Shown: positions 1-6,225, numbered from the stretch's first letter. The stretch is 9,015 nt of DNA from Clostridium sp. UBA3947 (GCA_002385545.1 DGDR01000230.1:1-9015); one strand, 5' to 3'. Made by a program: numbers and translations. Notes: a model not told the origin generated them from the sequence alone.

Positions 1-19
1 CCCGTTAGGGGATTTTTTT
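1..19 (+). terminator. End of an upstream intrinsic terminator, cut by the window edge
   Basis: The window opens on ccc-gtta-gggg followed by a run of seven T. This looks like the top of a GC hairpin with a GTTA loop and its U-tract, terminating a + strand gene outside the window. Only three to four stem pairs are visible because the left arm is cut off. Confidence 0.6.
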
Positions 20-37
20 ATTGCATAGGAAATTATC

Positions 38-60
38 AAATTTTGCATTCCGCAAAATTT
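38..60. repeat. AT-rich inverted repeat
   Basis: A perfect 9-bp inverted repeat (AAATTTTGC at 38-46, GCAAAATTT at 52-60) has a 5-base loop. It is not followed by a clean T-run, so it may be a weak bidirectional terminator or just a hairpin. It lies in a gene-free stretch (20-140) that otherwise holds only the heptad repeats and the next hairpin. Confidence 0.55.
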
Positions 61-74
61 TCCTTCGTCTTTGC

Positions 75-95
75 CTTCTGACATCTAACATCTAA
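75..95. repeat. Three degenerate heptad repeats
   Basis: Three adjacent 7-mers read CTTCTGA, CATCTAA, CATCTAA. The same unit recurs at 5999-6019 in another intergenic spacer, again just ahead of a T-tailed hairpin. The role is unknown. Confidence 0.5.
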
Positions 96-114
96 AAGCG
101 CAGTGGCGCTTTTT
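94..114 (+). terminator. Terminator-like hairpin upstream of metK
   Basis: The stem AAAAGCGC (94-101) pairs with GCGCTTTT (106-113) around an AGTG loop and continues into T114. The 8-bp stem has a GC core and a T-rich 3' arm. It lies before the metK promoter, so it would end read-through from upstream. It may belong to the same repeat unit as the heptads beside it. Confidence 0.5.
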
Positions 115-142
115 CAGTTACAAGGTGACACAGTAAAATATA

Positions 143-171
143 TTGACATAAAAAATCATAGATGCTAAAAT
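143..171 (+). promoter_or_regulatory. Sigma-A promoter of the metK riboswitch transcript
   Basis: TTGACA (143-148) is a perfect -35 element. It is followed after 17 bases by TAAAAT (166-171), one mismatch from the -10 consensus. Transcription would begin near 177-179, about 30 bases before the riboswitch P1 stem. No better pair is seen nearby. Confidence 0.75.
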
Positions 172-205
172 AATCATTGTTTATAAGGAACTTAATAAGG
201 TTATA

Positions 206-346
206 CTCTTATCCAGAGAGGTGGAGGGAAAGGGCCCGATGAAACCCGGCAACCAGTGTAATTTAACACAAAGGTGCCAATTCCTGCAGAATTCTGCAAG
301 ATAAGAGAAGGCGTGCAAACCTCTTCTTATCGAAGAGGTTTTATTT
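206..346 (+). promoter_or_regulatory. SAM-I (S-box) riboswitch controlling metK
   Basis: The conserved S-box core is readable: CAGAGAGGTGGAGGGA, GGCCC, GATGAAACCCGGCAACC, GGTGCCAATTCC and a 3' GATAAGAG. P1 is a perfect 8-bp helix (206-213 with 300-307). P3 is GTGT/ACAC at 256-259 and 266-269. P4 is the palindrome TGCAGAATTCTGCA at 285-298. The expression platform is a terminator at 317-341. An antiterminator can form instead when the 3' P1 strand (300-307) pairs with 324-331, adding three pairs after one mismatch (309-311 with 320-322). Known for the family: SAM binding stabilises P1 and frees the terminator, so metK is off when SAM is plentiful. Confidence 0.97.
317..346 (+). terminator. Riboswitch-controlled intrinsic terminator
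   Basis: The 10-bp stem AAACCTCTTC (317-326) pairs with GAAGAGGTTT (332-341) around a TTATC loop and is followed by TATTTT. The left arm and loop also pair with the riboswitch P1 3' strand, so the two folds exclude each other. Confidence 0.9.
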
Positions 347-354
347 TATAATTG

Positions 355-361
355 AAAGGAG
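355..361 (+). promoter_or_regulatory. Distant metK Shine-Dalgarno (AAAGGAG)
   Basis: AAAGGAG, extended by CGTGAG, is the only strong anti-SD match in the metK leader, yet it lies 53 bases before the ATG. The 15 bases directly before the ATG contain no purine-rich SD. A hairpin (374-399) lies between and would reduce the effective spacing to roughly 27 bases. Other frames served by this site are GTG at 363 (13 codons, ending TAG 402-404; spacing too short at one base) and ATG at 380 (ATG GTT TAA). Confidence 0.5.
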
Positions 362-373
362 CGTGAGGCGTAG

Positions 374-399
374 TAAAAGATGGTTTAAAACATCTTTTA
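374..399 (+). repeat. Hairpin between metK SD and start codon
   Basis: TAAAAGATG (374-382) pairs perfectly with CATCTTTTA (391-399) around an 8-base GTTTAAAA loop. It lies inside the metK 5' untranslated region. It could bring the distant SD nearer the ATG, modulate translation, or be a small insertion. The function is not shown by sequence alone. Confidence 0.6.
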
Positions 400-414
400 T
401 TTAGCCATAAAACT

Positions 415-1590
415 ATGAGAAGATTATTTACCTCTGAGTCAGTAACAGAAGGACATCCAGATAAAATATGTGACCAAATTTCTGATGCTATTTTAGATGC
501 AATTCTTGAACAGGATCCAAATGCTAGAGTAGCTTGTGAAACTGCTGTAACCACAGGAATGGTTTTGGTTATGGGAGAAATTTCTACTAGCTGCTATACA
601 GATATTCCTAAGGTTGTTAGGAAAACCATAGAGGATATTGGTTATGTAAGAGCAAAGTTTGGCTTTGATTGTGATACTTGTGCTATTTTAACATCAATAG
701 ATGAGCAATCTCCAGACATTGCTATGGGCGTAAATGAAGCCTTAGAATCCAAAAAGGGAGATATGGACAAAGCAGATGCAGTAGGCGCTGGAGACCAAGG
801 AATGATGTTTGGTTTTGCAACTAATGAAACTCCTGAATATATGCCTCTACCTATTGCTATGGCTCATAGATTAGCTAGAAGGTTAGCTGAAGTAAGAAAA
901 AATGGAACCTTATCCTATTTAAGACCTGATGGTAAGACCCAAGTTACTGTAGAATATGAAGATAATACACCAGTAAGAATTGATACAATAGTAGTATCAA
1001 CTCAGCATGGCCCTGAGGTTGATCAGAAGCAGATTGAGCAGGATATTAAAGAACATGTAATTAAGGCTGTAGTTCCTGAACATTTACTTGATGAAAACAC
1101 TAAGTATTATATAAATCCTACTGGTAGATTTGTAATTGGTGGACCACAAGGGGATTCAGGCCTGACAGGTAGAAAGATTATAGTGGATACATATGGAGGA
1201 TACGGAAGACACGGTGGTGGCGCGTTCTCTGGTAAGGATCCAACAAAGGTTGACCGTTCAGCGGCCTATGCAGCTAGATGGGTAGCAAAAAATCTTGTAG
1301 CAGCTGGTGTAGCTGATAAGCTTGAAATAGAATTAGCTTATGCTATAGGTGTTGCTAAACCAGTATCCATAGAGGTTGATACCTTCGGTACAGGAAAAAT
1401 ATCTGATGATAAGATAGTTGAATTAATTCAAAAAGTCTTTGATTTAAGACCAGGTGCAATAATAAGGGAGCTTGATTTAAGAAGACCTATCTACAAGCAG
1501 ACAGCTGCCTATGGACATTTTGGTAGATTGGATTTAGACTTGCCTTGGGAAAGACTAAATAAGGTTGAAGAAATTAAAAAATATCTCTAA
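415..1590 (+). CDS. metK: S-adenosylmethionine synthetase
   Basis: The enzyme makes S-adenosylmethionine from methionine and ATP in the cytoplasm, releasing phosphate and diphosphate. At 391 residues it is full length for the bacterial family. The N-terminus MRRLFTSESVTEGHPDK carries the family GHPDK motif at residues 13-17. The signature GAGDQGMMFG is at 124-133 and the glycine-rich GGGAFSGKD signature is at 267-275, followed by PTKVDRSAAY. The start is chosen because homologues begin a few residues before LFTSESV and no other ATG, GTG or TTG is open upstream in this frame before TGA at 364-366. Oddly, no Shine-Dalgarno is adjacent. Expression is controlled by the SAM-I riboswitch, forming a product-feedback loop. 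A strong terminator follows, so the gene is probably monocistronic. Confidence 0.98.
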   Translation: MRRLFTSESVTEGHPDKICDQISDAILDAILEQDPNARVACETAVTTGMVLVMGEISTSCYTDIPKVVRKTIEDIGYVRAKFGFDCDTCAILTSIDEQSPDIAMGVNEALESKKGDMDKADAVGAGDQGMMFGFATNETPEYMPLPIAMAHRLARRLAEVRKNGTLSYLRPDGKTQVTVEYEDNTPVRIDTIVVSTQHGPEVDQKQIEQDIKEHVIKAVVPEHLLDENTKYYINPTGRFVIGGPQGDSGLTGRKIIVDTYGGYGRHGGGAFSGKDPTKVDRSAAYAARWVAKNLVAAGVADKLEIELAYAIGVAKPVSIEVDTFGTGKISDDKIVELIQKVFDLRPGAIIRELDLRRPIYKQTAAYGHFGRLDLDLPWERLNKVEEIKKYL

Positions 1591-1600
1591 GTAAAAGACA

Positions 1601-1636
1601 AAAAATGCAGTGAATTATAGTTCCTGCATTTTTTTT
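1601..1636 (+). terminator. metK intrinsic terminator
   Basis: AAAAATGCAG (1601-1610) pairs with CTGCATTTTT (1624-1633). GAA/TTC (1612-1614 with 1621-1623) can extend the stem past a one-base bulge. The T-run covers 1629-1636. It starts 10 bases after the metK stop. Confidence 0.88.
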
Positions 1637-1701
1637 ATGCATCTTTGGTTATAATTATAGATAATAACTAGGTATCATTAAGGTTAGATATAAATTATCA
1701 G

Positions 1702-1731
1702 TTGAAATTGGTTGTATACATAAGGTATGCT
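1702..1731 (+). promoter_or_regulatory. Possible promoter of the recD2 operon
   Basis: TTGAAA (1702-1707) and TATGCT (1726-1731) are separated by 18 bases. An alternative pair is TTGGTT (1708-1713) with TATATT (1732-1737). A promoter is expected here because a terminator lies upstream and recD2 starts at 1763, but the choice between the pairs is uncertain. Confidence 0.4.
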
Positions 1732-1762
1732 TATATTGTAGATAAGATTTAGGAGAGATTTT

Positions 1763-4006
1763 ATGTCAGAATTACAAGGGATTGTGGAAGAAATTGTCTT
1801 TCATAATGATGAAAATGGATATGTAGTTGCAAAAATAAATAGTGCCAATGAAAAGATAACAATTGTTGGTATTATACCATATATTACAGAAGGACAGAAT
1901 TTAAAGGTCAGGGGACAGTGGGTTATACATCCGCAATTTGGAAAGCAGCTTAAGGTGGAAAGCTGTGAAGAGGTGATACCAGAATCTATAGCTGGTATAG
2001 AAAGATACTTAGCCTCTGGGGTGATAACTGGAATCGGTCCTGTGACTGCAAAAAAGATTGTTGAAAGATTTGGTGAAAAAACCTTTGAAATTATTGAAAA
2101 TGATATAGAGAGACTGAAGGAAATTGAAGGAATTGGTGACAAGAAAATAGAAATAATTTACGAGTCCTATTTTAAGCAGCGAGAAGTAAAAAGTATAATG
2201 GTATTTTTGCAGGCCTATGGCGTTACACCAAATCAATGTATGAAAATTTATAAAAGATTTGGAGCGGAAGCTATAGCAATTGTTAAGGATAATCCATATA
2301 TATTAACTGAAGAGGTTTCTGGCATAGGGTTTAAAACCGCAGACAAAATTGCATTAAGTCTAGGAGTAGAAAAAAATTCTCCTTATAGGATTCAAAGCGG
2401 TATAAAGTATCTAATTAATGAATTTTGTGCTATGGGAAATACCTATATGCCTATAGATAAATTAATAAAAAATGGAATAGATATACTTTGTGTAAGTAGT
2501 GAAGATATTGAGAAAAATATAATAGAAGCCGCTCTAGATGGTAAGATAAAGATAGAGACCATCCAAGGGCAGGAGTGTGTTTTTACTCTTCCTTACTATT
2601 ATTGTGAGTTGGGGGTTACTAAAAAGATCTTAACCCTTGCTTTTAGTCAGTATTCAAAATTGGATGTGGACGTAGAAAAGGAAATTGAAAACTTTGAGAA
2701 AAAACATAATATAAGCTTTGCTCCATCTCAAAGAGAGGCTATAGCTGGAATTGCAGACTGTGGGGTGGAAATTATAACTGGTGGGCCTGGTACTGGTAAG
2801 ACTACTATAATAAATTGCATATTAGAAATTTTTGAGGCTGCAGGTATGAAGGTTTTAATGGGAGCACCAACAGGTAGGGCAGCTAAACGAATGACAGAAG
2901 CCACTGGAAGAGAAGCAAAGACCCTACACCGTTTATTAGAGCTAGGCTATGAAAATGAGGATAATATGTTTTTTAGCAAGGACGAAGAAAGTCCCTTGGA
3001 GTGCGATGTGTTAATAATAGATGAAGCTTCTATGGTTGATATTATGCTGATGAATAGTCTATTGAAGGCCGTTTCAGTAGGTACTAGAATTATCATAGTA
3101 GGTGATGTAGATCAGCTGCCTTCTGTTGGACCAGGTAATGTGCTTAGAGATCTTATTGAAAGCAGGTGTGTCAGGGTAGTTAGACTTAAGGATATTTTTA
3201 GACAATCTAAGGAAAGTATGATTATTGTTAATGCCCACAGAATTAATCAGGGTGAGATGCCTTTCTTAAATGAAAAAAATAAGGACTTCTATTTTATTAA
3301 TGAAGAAGATCCTAATATGATTCTAAATACTATAATTAATCTCATAAATACTAGGCTACCCAAGTTTAATAAGTCCTGGGATAAATTAAAGCATATTCAA
3401 ATTCTATCACCTATGAGAAAGGGAGTTTTAGGGGTTAGTAACTTAAATAATGAACTTCAAAATATCTTAAATCCTCCTGCTAAAAATAAGGCTGAGAAGA
3501 AATTTAGAGATGTAATTTTTAGAGTAGGGGATAAGGTGATGCAAACCAAGAATAACTATTCCCTGAAGTGGACTAGAATTGCTGGTCAGGGCGAAAATGA
3601 AGGCCTTGGTGTGTTTAATGGCGATGTAGGCTATATAGAGGAAATTGATGAAGAGAATCAAGTATTAAAGGTTGTATTTGATGAAGAAAGAAGAGTAATA
3701 TACGATTATATATATTTGGATGAATTAGATTTAGCCTATGCCATAACGGTGCATAAGAGTCAAGGCAGTGAGTTTCCAGTGGTTATTTTGCCATCCTTCA
3801 TGGGACCACCTATGCTGATGAACAAAAACTTGCTATATACGGCTATTACTAGGGCAAAGCAGATGGTAGTGGTAGTAGGATCAGTAAAGGCTTTACATTT
3901 TATGATAAATAATAACAGAAGCTTTGAAAGGTATTCATCCCTAAAATGGAGAATAGAGAATATCATAGATAGTAGTCAACAAGACATTGATCCTTTAGCC
4001 GAATAA
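1763..4006 (+). CDS. recD2: RecD2-type ATP-dependent DNA helicase (RecD-like)
   Basis: This is a superfamily 1B helicase of the RecD2 type, found in bacteria independently of RecBCD and working 5'-3' on DNA in repair and replication-fork maintenance. In order: an N-terminal OB-like domain (about 1-75), three helix-hairpin-helix motifs (GIGPVTAKKIVERFG at 90-104, EGIGDKK at 122-128, SGIGFKTADKIA at 186-197), and Walker A GGPGTGKTT at 340-348. Walker B is LIIDEASMVD at 417-426 and motif III is VGDVDQLPSVGPG at 446-458. TVHKSQGSE is at 662-670 and motif VI YTAITRAK at 692-699. All catalytic motifs are intact and the 747-residue length is normal. AGGAGA at 1751-1756 with a 6-base spacer supports the ATG. 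It heads the probable operon recD2 - comFA-like - comFC; only 43 bases without a terminator follow. Confidence 0.96.
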   Translation: MSELQGIVEEIVFHNDENGYVVAKINSANEKITIVGIIPYITEGQNLKVRGQWVIHPQFGKQLKVESCEEVIPESIAGIERYLASGVITGIGPVTAKKIVERFGEKTFEIIENDIERLKEIEGIGDKKIEIIYESYFKQREVKSIMVFLQAYGVTPNQCMKIYKRFGAEAIAIVKDNPYILTEEVSGIGFKTADKIALSLGVEKNSPYRIQSGIKYLINEFCAMGNTYMPIDKLIKNGIDILCVSSEDIEKNIIEAALDGKIKIETIQGQECVFTLPYYYCELGVTKKILTLAFSQYSKLDVDVEKEIENFEKKHNISFAPSQREAIAGIADCGVEIITGGPGTGKTTIINCILEIFEAAGMKVLMGAPTGRAAKRMTEATGREAKTLHRLLELGYENEDNMFFSKDEESPLECDVLIIDEASMVDIMLMNSLLKAVSVGTRIIIVGDVDQLPSVGPGNVLRDLIESRCVRVVRLKDIFRQSKESMIIVNAHRINQGEMPFLNEKNKDFYFINEEDPNMILNTIINLINTRLPKFNKSWDKLKHIQILSPMRKGVLGVSNLNNELQNILNPPAKNKAEKKFRDVIFRVGDKVMQTKNNYSLKWTRIAGQGENEGLGVFNGDVGYIEEIDEENQVLKVVFDEERRVIYDYIYLDELDLAYAITVHKSQGSEFPVVILPSFMGPPMLMNKNLLYTAITRAKQMVVVVGSVKALHFMINNNRSFERYSSLKWRIENIIDSSQQDIDPLAE

Positions 4007-4049
4007 AAGCTTGGATACTAAAGTATTGTAGAAAAAGGAGAGAGCGGGT

Positions 4050-5066
4050 ATGGTGATGCTGCGAATAGACACTGATTTAAAGGAAAAGGAAAGAATAATT
4101 AAGGCTATTCGTAACTGGAGCAGAAGTGATGAAAAAGCATTAAACATAGTTTCAGTGCCCTATAGCAAGTATGACGTTTTTGAAGATATTATCCTCAAGT
4201 ATACTTCTGAGAGAAGGAAGGTTTTGTATATAGCTAATGATGAGGAAAGCATTAGGCAGAGGGTGAACTCATTAAAGGAAAGAGGTTTTGAGGATTATTG
4301 CTATACCATGGAGGGTAGCAATAGGGTTAAGGAAGGGAAAGCTTTAGTTCTACTTACTAATAAGGTATGTAGATTAGTAAAGGACCTATATGACTTGGTA
4401 ATTTATGATGATATCGGAGGATTTCCTAAGTATAATAAATTTGAAATTTTGGATTTATTATCAGTGTTCTATAAGAATAGCAGGATTATATGCAGATCTA
4501 TTGAAAATGTTTTTCAAAATGCAAAATCCATCCAGGTGCCCTGTAGAGATGTAGGAAGCCCATTGATAGAGCCTCGAGTAATTACCACTAGATTGGACTT
4601 AAATAAGGAGATTCCTATAGTTGTGTATGAATATTTACAGTGGTCCATTAAGTCCAATAGAAATGTAATAATCCTAACACCAGGAGAAGAGGTATCTCAA
4701 AGGGTGCAGGAATATTTATTAAATATAAAGGATGGGTTAGGAACTAATGTATTGCTTTATAAAAATAAAAGTAAGCAACTAAAGTATTTCCTTGAGAAGA
4801 AAAAAGGAATAATTGTTACACACAATATGGATATAATAAATATGAAGCTAAGTAAAACTGATTTTATAATCTACTTTGCTGAAAATAAGGTTTTCGAGTA
4901 TAAAAAACTAGTATATGTATGCAGCAAAGCTTCTAACGCTCAGGACAACAATCTAGGTGAAGTGTTGTTTTTGTCAAAGGATGTATCTAGAGATATGGAA
5001 AATTGTAAAGAAATAATAAGGAGATTCAACAAGCTTATATGGGACATGGGATTGGTAAAAGTATAA
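4050..5066 (+). CDS. Degenerate ComFA-like helicase-fold protein
   Basis: The 338-residue protein has no clear motif of an active enzyme. Its pattern and its place directly before comFC fit the ComFA competence translocase family with key residues lost. Where Walker A is expected there is VSVPYSKYD (34-42), with no GxGKT. The Walker B/DEVDAFP site reads YDDIGGFP (119-126). The second RecA-like lobe is suggested by IPIVVYEYLQWSIKSNRNVIILTPGEEVSQRV (188-219) and by the C-terminal LGEVLFLSKDVSRDMENCKEIIRRFN (302-327). The arginine-rich motif VI is replaced around 287-300. The N-terminal tetracysteine metal site of ComFA is absent and the protein is shorter than usual ComFA (over 400). AAGGAG at 4035-4040 favours ATG 4050; ATG 4056 is possible. 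The 3' end overlaps comFC by 28 bases. The gene itself is surely real; the family assignment is inference from motif layout and context. Confidence 0.72.
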   Translation: MVMLRIDTDLKEKERIIKAIRNWSRSDEKALNIVSVPYSKYDVFEDIILKYTSERRKVLYIANDEESIRQRVNSLKERGFEDYCYTMEGSNRVKEGKALVLLTNKVCRLVKDLYDLVIYDDIGGFPKYNKFEILDLLSVFYKNSRIICRSIENVFQNAKSIQVPCRDVGSPLIEPRVITTRLDLNKEIPIVVYEYLQWSIKSNRNVIILTPGEEVSQRVQEYLLNIKDGLGTNVLLYKNKSKQLKYFLEKKKGIIVTHNMDIINMKLSKTDFIIYFAENKVFEYKKLVYVCSKASNAQDNNLGEVLFLSKDVSRDMENCKEIIRRFNKLIWDMGLVKV

Positions 5067-5713
5067 GATATTACTTTGATTGCCTATTAGATGTACTATA
5101 TGGAGATAAGGAAGGATGTATACTTTGCGACAATCCAACAGAAGGATTGATATGTGAAGGCTGTGAAAAAAAGATAAACTTTTCCATAGTAGAGGGGTAT
5201 ATACAAAGGGATAATTTAAAATTAAAATATTATGCCTGTAGCTACTACAATGCTTTAGTAAAGGAAATGATAATCCGATTAAAATATAAGAGTGATTTTG
5301 ATTGTGGAAGGGTATTAGCTCACCTTATGGAAAAGCTTCTATTGGCGAAGAAAATAGATGCTGAATATGCTACCTTCGTACCCTCTGATTCCCTTGTACT
5401 AAAAAAGCGAGGATATAATCAGAGTGAATTTTTATGTAAGCAGCTTTGCAAATCTTTGGATAAAACCTTAATTAGGTGTTTGTCCAAGCAACATATTACT
5501 AAGGATCAAATTGGTCTTGATGGAGAGGGACGATGGCTCAATTTAAAAAGCAGCTTTAGAGCTATAAATGTAAATAAAATTAAGGGCAAGAAAATTTTAT
5601 TAATTGATGATGTTATTACTACTGGTGCCACAGCTTTTTATTGCGGCAAGGCTCTGCTAGAAAATGGATGCAGCGAAGTTACCGTCTTGACTGTGGCGAA
5701 AAGTGCGGTATAA
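5039..5713 (+). CDS. comFC: ComFC family protein (zinc ribbon and phosphoribosyltransferase fold)
   Basis: ComFC proteins (ComF/GntX family) are cytoplasmic and act in DNA uptake or processing alongside ComFA. The N-terminus carries a four-cysteine zinc site, CILC at 27-30 and CEGC at 39-42. IIRLKYKSDF (78-87) and KKRGYNQSEFL (122-132) are family landmarks. The phosphoribosyltransferase PRPP loop is ILLIDDVITTGATAF (186-200). Length 224 is typical. The start overlaps the upstream gene by 28 bases, suggesting translational coupling. The nearest SD, AAGGAG at 5018-5023, lies 15 bases before the ATG, which is long, but no better start precedes the SIRYYFDCLLD segment that resembles the usual N-terminus. 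The -35 and most of the -10 of the following RNA promoter lie inside the 3' end of this gene, and the stop codon falls within the -10. Confidence 0.93.
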   Translation: MGHGIGKSIRYYFDCLLDVLYGDKEGCILCDNPTEGLICEGCEKKINFSIVEGYIQRDNLKLKYYACSYYNALVKEMIIRLKYKSDFDCGRVLAHLMEKLLLAKKIDAEYATFVPSDSLVLKKRGYNQSEFLCKQLCKSLDKTLIRCLSKQHITKDQIGLDGEGRWLNLKSSFRAINVNKIKGKKILLIDDVITTGATAFYCGKALLENGCSEVTVLTVAKSAV

Positions 5714-5714
5714 T
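5687..5714 (+). promoter_or_regulatory. Strong promoter of the raiA-motif RNA
   Basis: TTGACT (5687-5692) is separated by 16 bases from a perfect TATAAT (5709-5714), overlapping the comFC stop. The predicted start at 5720-5721 coincides with the first base of the RNA closing stem, which independently supports the call. Confidence 0.85.
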
Positions 5715-5719
5715 ATACA

Positions 5720-5976
5720 TATAAAAGTTAGGTTTGTGATTGAAAGTCGATGCCAGTCGCAGGCGAAACGACCCACGTAAGTTAAACAAAATGTTTAATG
5801 AGCATGGTGCGGCTTAGATGTTAGTCCTGCCGCCGTATGGCGAGAGGGTTAGTAGTGAGAGGCCAGTTCCGAGTAGCGAAAGCTCCAGCAGGCGGGTGTG
5901 GGGTCAAAGATCAGGTCAACTAACTTTTATAAAATAAAAACTCAAACCTTAAAAGTTTTGAGTTTTTATTTTTTTT
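5720..5976 (+). ncRNA. raiA RNA: raiA-motif structured RNA with its own promoter and terminator
   Basis: A GC-richer, non-coding island stands out between comFC and hpf. Its ends pair perfectly: ATAAAAGTTAG (5721-5731) with CTAACTTTTAT (5920-5930), enclosing about 210 nt, with a terminator directly after. Internal helices visible by eye are GTCG/CGAC (5756-5759, 5769-5772), TTAAAC/GTTTAA (5782-5787, 5793-5798), CGCC-GTAT-GGCG (5831-5842), AGC-GAAA-GCT with a GNRA loop (5875-5884), and the long-range CCTGC/GCAGG (5826-5830, 5888-5892). The raiA motif is a known large conserved RNA class of Firmicutes and Actinobacteria, often found upstream of raiA (hpf), which is exactly the position here. 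The class name comes from recognition of sequence and context, not a covariance-model search. Because it ends before the hpf promoter, it looks like a separate transcript. I know of no established biochemical role. Confidence 0.85.
5931..5976 (+). terminator. Terminator of the raiA-motif RNA
   Basis: A 16-bp perfect stem (5931-5946 with 5957-5972, core AAACTCAAA/TTTGAGTTT) has a 10-base loop and a T-run through 5976. It begins at the first base after the closing stem of the RNA. Confidence 0.92.
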
Positions 5977-5998
5977 ACACTTCATAATTTATCCTTAA

Positions 5999-6019
5999 TC
6001 TCTCACATCTAACATTTCA
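5999..6019. repeat. Heptad repeats, second copy
   Basis: Three 7-mers read TCTCTCA, CATCTAA, CATTTCA. The central 11 bases ACATCTAACAT are identical to 81-91, and both copies precede a T-tailed hairpin by a short distance. This suggests a dispersed small intergenic repeat. Confidence 0.45.
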
Positions 6020-6027
6020 AATGGAAT

Positions 6028-6048
6028 AGTGGTGCATGCCACTTTTTT
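6028..6048 (+). terminator. Weak terminator-like hairpin
   Basis: AGTGG (6028-6032) pairs with CCACT (6039-6043). A T-G pair extends the stem inward, and a run of six T (6043-6048) follows. It lies about 50 bases beyond the raiA RNA terminator, so it would be a backup, or part of the repeat unit shared with the left edge. Confidence 0.4.
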
Positions 6049-6225
6049 ATCAAATTAACTCACTAATTCCCGATGTTCTCATGTACATTTAAAAAAATTT
6101 TGGGGACATACTATTAAAAGAAGAAGCTATAGATGATTGAAGGGAGAATAATGAAAAAAGACTCGAGAGAATAAGGAAAAATGTCGTAAATTAATTAAAT
6201 ATTCTGTAAATTTCTAATTTTCCTG

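Larger units (their letters stand above)
5977..6225. other. Gene-free spacer between the raiA RNA terminator and the hpf promoter
   Basis: No convincing gene is present in this AT-rich stretch. It holds heptad repeats (5999-6019), a T-tailed hairpin (6028-6048), a weak RNA stem with two G-U pairs (6073-6080 with 6102-6109), and a micro-ORF start with a good SD (GGGAG 6142-6146, ATG 6151) that stops after seven codons (TAA 6172-6174). Confidence 0.6.

Noticed and set aside
327..554. Open frame on the - strand covering the metK leader and start
   Set aside because: It overlaps the riboswitch terminator and the conserved metK N-terminus and shows no family resemblance.
1801..2236. Open frames of 75-113 codons on the - strand inside recD2
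   Set aside because: They are antisense to a well-supported gene with intact motifs, have no recognisable domain, and their low-complexity S/F/I-rich composition is typical of the reverse strand of an AT-rich gene.
6107..6113. CATACTA resembling a sporulation sigma factor (SigG or SigE type) -10 element
   Set aside because: No matching -35 at the proper distance could be found, and the only frame downstream is the broken seven-codon one.
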